A DNA stretch of 64,000 bases, taken from positions 124,001 through 188,000 of the forward strand of contig CAWUIB010000004.1 of NCBI GenBank assembly GCA_963922335.1, in the 5' to 3' direction. The position numbers were made by a program, and so were the translations under genes. Of this stretch, positions 55,797 through 63,598 are shown in pieces. Within the stretch, counting starts at the first letter, position 1. The number at the start of each line of letters is the position of its first letter. Under the pieces are notes generated by a model. The model worked only from the letters and a program-made list of their open reading frames with translations. It had not been told where the DNA came from and ran no database searches. The stretch comes from CALBPI01 sp963922335 (GTDB lineage Bacteria > Pseudomonadota > Gammaproteobacteria > Steroidobacterales > Woeseiaceae).

Positions 55797-57039
55797 GAGT
55801 ACTGCCCTCCACGGGATATTGAATCAAGGTCGGCATATCCTTATCGCCCCTGCCTGAGTTACCGATGAGGATTGTCGCACCCGGATTCTCGCGTGCCCAG
55901 CGTCGCGCGCCCGCGAACGCGTGCGCGGTTTCCAGTGCCGTCAAAATACCCTCTTTGGCACAACACTCAGCCAAGGCATTCAGCGCCTCTTCATCCCCTT
56001 CACTCACATAATTCACGCGTCCGATTGCCTGAAGGAATGCGTGCTCTGGCCCCACGCCGGAGTAGTCCAGCCCCGCCGACACCGACTGCGTCTCCTGCAC
56101 CTGGCCATCCTTGTTCTGCAGAATCATGGTGTAACTGCCCTGCAGGACACCCGGCGTCCCTGTGGCGAGTGTCGCCGCGTTTTCACCGAGCCCGTTGCCG
56201 ATACCACCCGCTTCCACACCAAAGATGCTGACGTCGCCATCGCCCAGGAATGCGTGGAACAATCCGATGGCATTCGAACCACCGCCGACACAAGCAAATA
56301 CCGCATCAGGCAGTCCACCCGTGCGCTTCTTGAACTGCGCGCGCGCCTCATCGCCGATGCACCGATGCAGTTCACGCACCAAATAGGGATATGGATGAGG
56401 GCCAACCGCCGATCCGAGCAGGTAGTAGGTGCCATCAGGGTCCGACACCCAGTCCCTCAGCGCCTCGTCGATTGCAGCACGCAGCGTCTTGTCGCCGGAT
56501 TCGACGCCAACCACTTCTGCACCCAGTCGTCGCATGCGATCGACATTCGGTGCCTGGCGCTGCATATCGACCGCGCCCATGTAAACGCGGCAAGGCAAAC
56601 CAACGCGCGCGCAAGCGGCCGCCGATGCGACGCCATGCTGGCCCGCACCCGTTTCCGCGATCACACGCCGCACACCGAGACGCTTGGCGAGCAACGCCTG
56701 CCCAATGGCGTTGTTGATCTTGTGTGCCCCGGTGTGGGCGAGATCTTCCCGCTTCAAGTAAACCTCAGCGCCCCAAGAAGCGCTGAGCCCGGGCGCATAG
56801 GTCAATGAGGTCGGTCGACCTACCCATTCATGTAACTCATGACAGAAGTCGCGCTCAAACTCGGGGTCGCGCAACCAGCGCTCGATCCCCGCTTCCAGTC
56901 GCTCAAGCGCCGGCACCAGTGTTTCCGGCACGTACCGGCCACCAAAAGGTCCGAACCTGCCGCGCGCATCCGGCAGGTCTCCCTGCAACAACGCACTCAA
57001 TAACGACGCGTGTTGCGATTCATCAATCATGTTGCTCAT
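55783..57039 (-). CDS. trpB: Tryptophan synthase beta chain
   Basis: It condenses indole with serine to tryptophan. 418 residues. The PLP lysine is in LAHTGAHKINNAIGQ, the catalytic Glu in VIAETGAGQHGVA, and the phosphate loop in CVGGGSNAIGLFHAFLG. It is somewhat longer at the N-terminus than the E. coli protein (about 20 residues before FGPFGGRYVPETL). It overlaps trpF by 4 bases and trpA by 14 bases. Confidence 0.97.
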   Translation of the reverse strand: MSNMIDESQHASLLSALLQGDLPDARGRFGPFGGRYVPETLVPALERLEAGIERWLRDPEFERDFCHELHEWVGRPTSLTYAPGLSASWGAEVYLKREDLAHTGAHKINNAIGQALLAKRLGVRRVIAETGAGQHGVASAAACARVGLPCRVYMGAVDMQRQAPNVDRMRRLGAEVVGVESGDKTLRAAIDEALRDWVSDPDGTYYLLGSAVGPHPYPYLVRELHRCIGDEARAQFKKRTGGLPDAVFACVGGGSNAIGLFHAFLGDGDVSIFGVEAGGIGNGLGENAATLATGTPGVLQGSYTMILQNKDGQVQETQSVSAGLDYSGVGPEHAFLQAIGRVNYVSEGDEEALNALAECCAKEGILTALETAHAFAGARRWARENPGATILIGNSGRGDKDMPTLIQYPVEGSTHAAT

Positions 57040-57647
57040 TTCCGGGTACCCATTTGTGCGAACCCCTCCCGGGCCGCGGCCACAAACGCCCGGATCGCCC
57101 CGGCGTCTTTCTCTCCGCGGCGTACCTCGACGCCGCTTGAAACATCCACTCCCGCCGGACCTACTTCACGAATCGCATCCAACACGTTTTCCGGTGACAG
57201 CCCGCCCGCCAGCACCATAGTGTGTGATTCGGCGACGGCGCGCGCCATCGACCAGTCGGCGGTCTCGCCGGTTCCGCTGTCGCCACCTTCAAAGAGCAAC
57301 GGATCCGGCAATGTCTGGAGGTCCAGTCGTTCATTATCGCGATACACCGGCAGCGCCCGAGTATCCGCCGGCAGCGAGATCGACGCGTAGTCGCCTGCGT
57401 CAGTCTGCAGCCAATCGGGAGCCACCCGATCAAGAACCTCCATAGCAAACTGCTGAGCAGGATGACGCATAACAGCAATCAGTGCTGCACGTCCGTCGAG
57501 CGCAGCTTTCAGTCGAACGGCCTCGGGGACGCTCACCGAGCGCGGCGATCGTGCGAACACAAGACCGATGGCATCCGCGCCCGCATCGACAGCCACTTCA
57601 ATCATGTCAGCACTTCTGAGTCCACAGATCTTGACGAAATCTTTCAT
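57036..57647 (-). CDS. trpF: Phosphoribosylanthranilate isomerase
   Basis: It catalyses the Amadori rearrangement before indole-glycerol phosphate synthesis. 203 residues, a TIM barrel. The catalytic Cys is in FVKICGLRSADM and the catalytic Asp in WLQTDAGD; the phosphate loops are VLAGGLSPENV and GVDVSSGVE. It is a separate protein here, not fused to TrpC as in E. coli, and it lies within the operon. It overlaps trpC and trpB by 4 bases each. Confidence 0.96.
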   Translation of the reverse strand: MKDFVKICGLRSADMIEVAVDAGADAIGLVFARSPRSVSVPEAVRLKAALDGRAALIAVMRHPAQQFAMEVLDRVAPDWLQTDAGDYASISLPADTRALPVYRDNERLDLQTLPDPLLFEGGDSGTGETADWSMARAVAESHTMVLAGGLSPENVLDAIREVGPAGVDVSSGVEVRRGEKDAGAIRAFVAAAREGFAQMGTRK

Positions 57648-58474
57648 CGTCCCCGACCCCTGTCGACAAAGGCGCGCAAGAGCTTGCCGGGATTGTCAGA
57701 ACGCATCAGTGCGCTACCAATCAAGGCGCCGCGATAACCCAGGTCGGCGACTCTCGCCGCGTCGTCAGGCACTTTCAGCCCGCTCTCAGCAATAACGGGC
57801 ACGTCTCTCGGCAGGCGCGGTGCCAAGCGCGCCAGGCGTTCGGTGTCGACCTCCAACGTGCGAAGGTCGCGCGTGTTGATGCCAAGCATTATTTGTCCCG
57901 CCTGAAGATGCTTCAGGGCGGTCTCGCCATCAAGCAGGCGCTCGGCGCGCTCCAGATCATTCGCATCAAAGCACTCGATCAAAATGAAGAGTGACAAGTG
58001 TTCAGCGATGGCGACCATCCGCTCGAGCATCGCGTCCTCGAGCATCGCAACGATCAACAACACACCGCCGGCGCCCGCAATTCGCGCCTCGGCAACCTGA
58101 TACGGGTCGACCAGAAAGTCTTTACGCATGGCGGGAATCGAGGCATCACCCAGAACGGTGGCCACTTCCGCCAGATGCTCCAGATCACCGGCGAATCGCT
58201 CCGGTTCGGTCAGTACGGAAACGGCGCTCGCCCCGTGGGTTGAATAGGTTGTCGCCAATGCTCCACGATCTAATGTCGACGATGCGAGGGCACCTTCAGC
58301 AGGCGAATGCGCCTTGATCTCGGCAATCACGCTGAAGTGACGATGCAGGGAGAGCGCTTTGGGCAGTGCAGCCACTTCGGCGAACTGCAGAATCTGTGCA
58401 TCATCGTGGCGCTCGCGTGCCGCGGTCAGTCGCGATGCACTGCTCTCGGCCATTGCATTCAGAAAATCAGCCAC
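57644..58474 (-). CDS. trpC: Indole-3-glycerol-phosphate synthase
   Basis: It closes the indole ring. I start it at GTG 58474, which overlaps the trpD stop by 8 bases and has AGG upstream; ATG 58453 is the other choice. 276 residues. VIAEIKAHSPAEGAL holds the first catalytic Lys, AMRKDFLVDPYQV the second, LFILIECFDAND the catalytic Glu, and GINTRDL, VIAESG and GALIGSALM complete the barrel. KAHSP replaces the common KxASP, a minor change. Confidence 0.95.
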   Translation of the reverse strand: MADFLNAMAESSASRLTAARERHDDAQILQFAEVAALPKALSLHRHFSVIAEIKAHSPAEGALASSTLDRGALATTYSTHGASAVSVLTEPERFAGDLEHLAEVATVLGDASIPAMRKDFLVDPYQVAEARIAGAGGVLLIVAMLEDAMLERMVAIAEHLSLFILIECFDANDLERAERLLDGETALKHLQAGQIMLGINTRDLRTLEVDTERLARLAPRLPRDVPVIAESGLKVPDDAARVADLGYRGALIGSALMRSDNPGKLLRAFVDRGRGR

Positions 58475-59489
58475 GACCTGCCTCACGCAGTGTCGATACA
58501 AAGGCTTGGGCCGTACCTTTCTCGATGCATTCCATCGCGCTGCCTACCCCTTCTTTCGGATCATCGACCCGACCGGATACCTCAAGCATCAGCGAGACAC
58601 CCATTGCGAGCGCATCGCGATGCGCACCGCTGTCGGTGCCATCGAACACCTTCATCAAACCGTCAGCGTTGAAAGCCGCATCACCCCCGGCGAGCGCGCC
58701 CGCTTCGCAACGCGACACGCCATAGTCCTCCGGAGCGCGCTCCTGGCGGGTAACCTCGCCGGGGCGAACATCGAACAGAGTAAACGAGGAGACCGGCGTT
58801 GCCTCATCCCATCCGTTGTGCCCATGCACCACGAATACCCGTTGCATTTCGAGGCCCGACAACGCGTGTGCCATCAATTCAGCCACCGGCTCCGAATATG
58901 CGCCAATTACACCGAACGGCGGCGCAGCAGGATTCGTGAGCGGACCGAGGATATTGAAGACCGTGCGCACACCCATCGCCTTGCGGATCGGTACCACGGC
59001 TTTCATCGCAGGGTGATAGACCGGCGCAAAAAGGAACGTAAACCCGGTCGCTTCGTACAACGCCGCCGCAGCATCAGGCGTATCTCCGAGACTGACCCCC
59101 AGGGACTCGAGCAGATCGGCACTCCCTGACTTACTCGATACCGAGCGATTGCCATGCTTGATCAGCGGCACACCGCAAGCGGCTGCCAGCAGTGACGCGC
59201 CTGTCGACAGATTAAAGCTACCGGAACCGTCGCCACCCGTACCCACGCAATCCACCGCGCCTTCCCGATCGGCCAATGACGGGCGCACGGCGCGTGCACG
59301 CATCTCGCGCGCAAATCCTCGGATCTCGTCGGCGGTCTCACCTTTTGCTGCCAGCGCAGCGAGCATCGCTCCGGCCTGCGCGGCTGGCAGCGTGTCAGCG
59401 GCGAGCGCGGCCATAAGGCTGGCAGCGCGCGACTCTCCAAGCGAAACGCCCGCGATCAATTGCTCAAGATCTGAAGACCAATCACTCAC
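58467..59489 (-). CDS. trpD: Anthranilate phosphoribosyltransferase
   Basis: It transfers phosphoribose to anthranilate. 340 residues. The phosphoribosyl-diphosphate loop is DCVGTGGDGSGSFNLSTGAS, followed by KHGNRSVSSKSGSADLLE and the DE-type metal site (DEATPVSSF). VFNILGPLTNPAAP is the family core. It is a separate protein, not fused to TrpG. It overlaps trpG and trpC by 8 bases each. Confidence 0.96.
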   Translation of the reverse strand: MSDWSSDLEQLIAGVSLGESRAASLMAALAADTLPAAQAGAMLAALAAKGETADEIRGFAREMRARAVRPSLADREGAVDCVGTGGDGSGSFNLSTGASLLAAACGVPLIKHGNRSVSSKSGSADLLESLGVSLGDTPDAAAALYEATGFTFLFAPVYHPAMKAVVPIRKAMGVRTVFNILGPLTNPAAPPFGVIGAYSEPVAELMAHALSGLEMQRVFVVHGHNGWDEATPVSSFTLFDVRPGEVTRQERAPEDYGVSRCEAGALAGGDAAFNADGLMKVFDGTDSGAHRDALAMGVSLMLEVSGRVDDPKEGVGSAMECIEKGTAQAFVSTLREAGRG

Positions 59490-60087
59490 CGCGTTTCCCT
59501 CCGCTTTTGTTCAGGAAATTGCCCATCAACACGTCTCCGGACGGCGTCAGGACACTCTCGGGGTGAAACTGCACGCCCTCGATCTGTAGATCGCGATGGC
59601 GCACCCCCATGATTTCCCCTTCGTCGGTTCGCGCAGTGACTTCAAGACACTCAGGCAAGGCTTCGGCATTGGCGCCCAAGGAGTGATAACGGCCAACCTG
59701 CATTGGTTGCTCAAGTCCTGTGAACACACCGGCACCATCATGTGAAATCGCGGATGTCTTTCCGTGCATGAGTCGTCTCTCGCGCACGATCTCACCACCG
59801 AAGTGCTGAACGATGCTCTGATGGCCCAAACACACTCCAAGGATTGGCAATGCGCCCGCAAACCCCTCCAACATCTCAAGCGATCGGCCGGCATCGTCCG
59901 GTCGCCCAGGGCCGGGAGAGATCACGAGATGCGAGGGCCGCAGCGCCTTCGCCTCCTCGACGCTCAAGACATCATTACGGTGCACCAACACCTCGGCGCC
60001 CTGAGCAGCAAACGCCTGGACCAGGTTGTAGGTAAAGCTGTCGTAGTTGTCGATCATCAACAATCGAACGGCGCGCTCTGCACTCAC
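59482..60087 (-). CDS. trpG: Anthranilate synthase glutamine amidotransferase component
   Basis: It supplies ammonia from glutamine to TrpE. 201 residues, a class I amidotransferase. The catalytic Cys is in LGVCLGHQSIVQ, the His/Glu in GVQFHPESVLT, and the oxyanion loop in VISPGPGRPDDAG. MIDNYDSFTYNLVQ is the usual N-terminal motif. Whether it also serves p-aminobenzoate synthesis (as PabA) cannot be seen. It overlaps trpE by 4 bases. Confidence 0.95.
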   Translation of the reverse strand: MSAERAVRLLMIDNYDSFTYNLVQAFAAQGAEVLVHRNDVLSVEEAKALRPSHLVISPGPGRPDDAGRSLEMLEGFAGALPILGVCLGHQSIVQHFGGEIVRERRLMHGKTSAISHDGAGVFTGLEQPMQVGRYHSLGANAEALPECLEVTARTDEGEIMGVRHRDLQIEGVQFHPESVLTPSGDVLMGNFLNKSGGKRGE

Positions 60088-61478
60088 AACCCTTCTCCCG
60101 CCAGCGATAACGCTCGTCTCAGAATGGCGCTTTTTGCCAGCACCTCGTCATATTCCTTGTCCGGCACAGAGTCGGCAACAATGCCGGCGCCGGCTTGAAA
60201 GCTGAATTCACCATCGCGGAAAACCAACGTTCGAATGGTGATCGCCTGGTCCATGTCGCCGCCTTGCCCGAAGTAGCCGACCGTTCCGGCATACAAACCG
60301 CGGCCCACTGGCTCGAAGCCGTCTATCAACTCCATCGCGCGAACTTTTGGCGCACCGACCAGTGTGCCGGCCGGAAACGCGGCAGCGAACAAGTCGAATG
60401 CGTCCTTGTCTTCGTTGAGCTGTCCCTCGACGCCGCTGACAATATGCATGACGTGGGAGTAGCGTTCGATTGACATGTAGGGCGAGACGCCGACAGTACC
60501 CGGTGCAGCGACACGGCCGAGATCATTTCGAGCCAGATCCACCAGCATGACATGTTCGGCGCGCTCCTTTGGGTCGGCCAGAAGGCGCTCAGCGTTCAGT
60601 GCATCCTCTGCTTCAGTGTCGCCGCGCGGCAGTGTGCCAGCGATTGGGCGCAAAGACGCCGATGCACCAGAGAGTCGAACCAGTGCTTCCGGCGAGGATC
60701 CGGCCACCTGCAGATCATCGAAATCGCAAAAGAACATGTAAGGCGAGGGATTGAGTAATCGCAATGCGCGATACACCTCGAAGGGCTGCACATCGGTTTT
60801 TCCGGAGAAACAAACCGACAGGACAATCTGGTAGATGTCGCCCGCCGCGATGTGTTCGCGTGCCGCCGCGACATGCTCACAAAACTCGGCTCTGGACAAA
60901 CTGGCACCGGCCTCACCGACATGCCCACCTGCGCCTGCGCTTACGGGCAAAGGGCCACGCAGCAGATCACCCACTTTTGTACGCAAGCGCGCGCGATCTG
61001 CCTCGTCACCGGCATGCAGGAGCGCAACTCGCCTGGTCAGATGATCAAAGACAAGCAACGACTCAGTTGCCATATAGGCAGCCTCGGGCATCGACGGTGG
61101 CGGCGGCGCATCAGGCAGTCGCTCGAAGCGGCGCACGACATCGTAGCCAGCCACACCGACAAGTCCGCCTTGAAACGGAATTTCGGGCAGCTCCGGTAAC
61201 AGCGCGGGCGCGTGTTCAAGGGCGCCACGCAGTGCGTTCAGCAATTCATCCTGCGTCTGCGGGGCGGCACCCGTGTGGCCGTTTGCATCGCGAAGTTGTC
61301 CATCTTCGATGCGCGTCAATCGCACGTCACCGAACCCGAGAAACGAGAACCGTGCGACGCGCTGCCCTTGCTCCACACTCTCGAGCAGGTAACGCGGCCG
61401 CAGTGTTTTCAGCTTCAGCCACGCCGAAACCGGCGTATCTGTGTCCGCCAGAATGTCAAAAGCCGATGCCTGCGCCAT
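60084..61478 (-). CDS. trpE: Anthranilate synthase component I
   Basis: It makes anthranilate from chorismate. 464 residues from ATG 61478. The N-terminal LLES motif (RYLLESVEQG) and NPSPYMFF are the tryptophan-binding sites for feedback inhibition, so it should be inhibited by Trp. The chorismate core has IAGTLPRGDTEAEDALN, DLARNDLGRVA and FPAGTLVGAPKVRAMELI. It follows the leader peptide and attenuator of the operon. The in-frame extension upstream to 61511 has no support. Confidence 0.96.
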   Translation of the reverse strand: MAQASAFDILADTDTPVSAWLKLKTLRPRYLLESVEQGQRVARFSFLGFGDVRLTRIEDGQLRDANGHTGAAPQTQDELLNALRGALEHAPALLPELPEIPFQGGLVGVAGYDVVRRFERLPDAPPPPSMPEAAYMATESLLVFDHLTRRVALLHAGDEADRARLRTKVGDLLRGPLPVSAGAGGHVGEAGASLSRAEFCEHVAAAREHIAAGDIYQIVLSVCFSGKTDVQPFEVYRALRLLNPSPYMFFCDFDDLQVAGSSPEALVRLSGASASLRPIAGTLPRGDTEAEDALNAERLLADPKERAEHVMLVDLARNDLGRVAAPGTVGVSPYMSIERYSHVMHIVSGVEGQLNEDKDAFDLFAAAFPAGTLVGAPKVRAMELIDGFEPVGRGLYAGTVGYFGQGGDMDQAITIRTLVFRDGEFSFQAGAGIVADSVPDKEYDEVLAKSAILRRALSLAGEGL

Positions 61479-61523
61479 CAGTAATCTCTCTGTCTGTCCC
61501 CGCGGTAGCAATCGTTACCGCAT

Positions 61524-61558
61524 AAAAAAACCCGCTTCTGCGTCAGCACAAGCGGGTT
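61524..61558 (-). terminator. trp attenuator (regions 3:4 terminator hairpin)
   Basis: On the minus strand, AACCCGCTT (61558-61550) pairs with AAGCGGGTT (61537-61529) across a 12-base loop, followed by TTTTT and then ATG. It lies 51 bases after the leader peptide stop and 46 bases before trpE. It is a perfect 9-bp stem. Confidence 0.88.
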
Positions 61559-61609
61559 GGATTTTGTTCCGAGAAAGCGTCGTCAATAAGTCGCTGTCAC
61601 CCGCCTTGT
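61548..61609 (-). promoter_or_regulatory. trp antiterminator pairing (regions 2:3)
   Basis: Minus-strand region 2, ACAAGGCGGGT (61609-61599), can pair with region 3, ACCCGCTTGT (61557-61548), over 10 bp with one bulged G. Region 3 is also the 5' arm of the terminator, so the two hairpins exclude each other. Region 2 (GTG...CAGCG, 61600-61588) can also pair with the leader's Trp-codon segment (CGCTG...CAC). Confidence 0.8.
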
Positions 61610-61662
61610 CAGGAGGTGTGCCACCAGCGCTGGTTGCCGTTCTGAGTTGCTCTCTCGTTCAT
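61609..61662 (-). CDS. trpL: trp operon leader peptide
   Basis: 17 codons from ATG 61662 to TGA 61611-61609, reading MNERATQNGNQRWWHTS. It has two adjacent Trp codons at positions 13 and 14, exactly where a ribosome stalling for charged tRNA-Trp would uncover the antiterminator. It is too short for standard gene calls. The AUG has almost no ribosome site in front, because the predicted transcript starts at it. Confidence 0.85.
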   Translation of the reverse strand: MNERATQNGNQRWWHTS

Positions 61663-61669
61663 GGCCCTG

Positions 61670-61698
61670 AGTATCGATGGCGCATGTGTGATCGTCAA
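61670..61698 (-). promoter_or_regulatory. trp operon promoter
   Basis: On the minus strand, TTGACG (61698-61693), a 17-base spacer and GATACT (61675-61670). The -10 box ends 7 bases before the leader AUG, so the predicted start point is at or next to its A. I see no TrpR-type operator palindrome. Confidence 0.6.
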
Positions 61699-61728
61699 CC
61701 CCATCGATCACCCCGCCCCCGAATATGT

Positions 61729-63564
61729 TCAGGAACGTGCCTGCTCGATGTACTGGTTGACGAATGTCTCAAGTACGTCGAGGGGCACAGGCCCGTTGCG
61801 CAGGATGACGTCGTGGAATTCACGGATATCGAAACGTTCGCCGAGCTCGGATTCCGCACGCGCGCGCAATTCCTGGATTTTCAGCATACCGATCTTGTAG
61901 GCCGTCGCCTGGCTCGGCCACAGGATGTAGCGTTCGATTGCCTTGACCGCATCACCCTCAGGATTCGGCGTATTGTCTATCAGGTACTGGATCGCCTCCT
62001 CGCGCGTCCATTGCTTCGCGTGGATACCGGTGTCGACCACTAGCCGCGCGGCACGCCAAATCTCCATCGCCAGACGTCCAAAGTCCTGATAGGGGTCGGT
62101 GTACGCATCGATGTCCTTCGGCAGGATTTCGCTGTACAGCCCCCACCCCTCGACATAGGCGGTGTAGCGTCCGAACCGTCGAAACTTCGGGAGCCCGTCC
62201 AGCTCCTGAGCGATCGCGATCTGCATATGGTGTCCTGGAATGCCCTCGTGATAGGCCAGAGCCTGCATCTGGTACACCGGCATGTCCGCCATGCTGTACA
62301 GGTTTGCGTAATAGGTGCCCGGTCGCGATCCGTCCGGTGTGGGTTGCTGGTAGAACGCCTTGCCCGCCGAGCGCTCGCGGAACGGCTCCACGCGTTTGAC
62401 GATGATTTGTGCTTTTGGTTTGCGCAGGAACAGGTCATCGAGCCGCTCGCGCATATCGTCGATGAAAGCCGTGGCCTCCGTCAGATAACGCTCCCGTCCG
62501 GCATCGGAGTCCGGGTAGAAAAACTGCTCGTCCTCACGCAGGAAAACGAAGAACTCTTGCAGGGAACCTTCGAACTCGACCTGCGCCATGATCTCGCGCA
62601 TCTCGGCGTGGATGCGTTCGACCTCTTTCAATCCGATCTCGTGGATTTCGCTTGCGGTAAGTTCGGTCGTCGTAGTGCCCTGCAATGCGAAATTGTAGAA
62701 CGCTTCGCCATCCGGCAATTTCCACGCACCGTCGTCGGTGGTCGCTTCGGTCTCGAAGCGACTCACAGCCGCGATGAGGTCCTGATAGGCTGGTGCAACC
62801 GATTCAACGAGTGCGCCTTCTGCACGCGCGATGAGATCCAACTTTTGTTCGTCGCTAATCGACAGCGCGTCGACTTTGCCGCGGAAGTCAGCCAGCAAGG
62901 TCGAGTCGTTGTCGCTATCCGCTTCGAATGGCTTGCCCCTCATCACGTTCTGCGCTGATTCAATCACGTAGGGAAATGTGAACTTAGGCGGCAGGATGCC
63001 CTGCTCCGCCCGCAGCGCAACCTGCTCCAGCGTCTGGTCGATGAGTTTCGGCACACCTTTCAACCGCGCGATGTACGCCTCGGCATCGGACACGTCGGCA
63101 ATCCTGTGAATATTGATCAGGAAGGAAGGAATCTGTGAATGCACGCCGTTCATTTGATTGATCGGGTAGTTGTGCAATCGCCACTCGTAGGCCTCTATCT
63201 CACGCTCCATGTCGGCAACGAATAACTCGAAGCTCACTTTCGTTTGCGCATCGAGCAAATCCGGATTGATCGTCTCTCTTGCCTCTGCGAGATACGCACG
63301 AGTCAGTTCGAGCTCCTCTGCGCTGCGAGCCTCTGAGATCTCATCCCACTGGTCATAGTCCCCTTTGATGCCGAGATAGCTTTGCATCATCGGGCTGCGC
63401 GCAACGTTCTCGTCGAACACCCGGTCAAAAAAGGCATTAGCTTTGGCGGAGTGATCGGCCACAGACTCCTGTACCTCTGTGGTCTGTTCGGGCGCCGGGC
63501 TATCGTTCTGGCACGCGGCAAGCATCACTGCCACGGCAATGCACAGATTCCTTCGAATTTGCAT
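61729..63564 (-). CDS. DUF885 family lipoprotein, zinc peptidase-like
   Basis: 611 residues. MQIRRNLCIAVAVMLAACQND is a lipoprotein signal with lipobox LAAC; the residue after the Cys is Gln. DUF885 fills the rest, with the metal motif HEGIPGHHMQ (around residue 442) resembling the HExxH site of M32-like peptidases, and YVEGWGLYSE giving a second Glu. The long helical N-terminal part is typical. It probably hydrolyses peptides in the periplasm. It is followed by the trp leader region; the promoter there makes trp transcription separate. Confidence 0.88.
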   Translation of the reverse strand: MQIRRNLCIAVAVMLAACQNDSPAPEQTTEVQESVADHSAKANAFFDRVFDENVARSPMMQSYLGIKGDYDQWDEISEARSAEELELTRAYLAEARETINPDLLDAQTKVSFELFVADMEREIEAYEWRLHNYPINQMNGVHSQIPSFLINIHRIADVSDAEAYIARLKGVPKLIDQTLEQVALRAEQGILPPKFTFPYVIESAQNVMRGKPFEADSDNDSTLLADFRGKVDALSISDEQKLDLIARAEGALVESVAPAYQDLIAAVSRFETEATTDDGAWKLPDGEAFYNFALQGTTTTELTASEIHEIGLKEVERIHAEMREIMAQVEFEGSLQEFFVFLREDEQFFYPDSDAGRERYLTEATAFIDDMRERLDDLFLRKPKAQIIVKRVEPFRERSAGKAFYQQPTPDGSRPGTYYANLYSMADMPVYQMQALAYHEGIPGHHMQIAIAQELDGLPKFRRFGRYTAYVEGWGLYSEILPKDIDAYTDPYQDFGRLAMEIWRAARLVVDTGIHAKQWTREEAIQYLIDNTPNPEGDAVKAIERYILWPSQATAYKIGMLKIQELRARAESELGERFDIREFHDVILRNGPVPLDVLETFVNQYIEQARS

Positions 63565-63598
63565 GTCTCTATCTCTCTAGGTTGGGTGTCGTTGGACT

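Noticed and set aside
61692..61740. A TrpR operator at the trp promoter
   Set aside because: No symmetrical CTAGT/ACTAG-type sequence is present between the -35 box and the leader.
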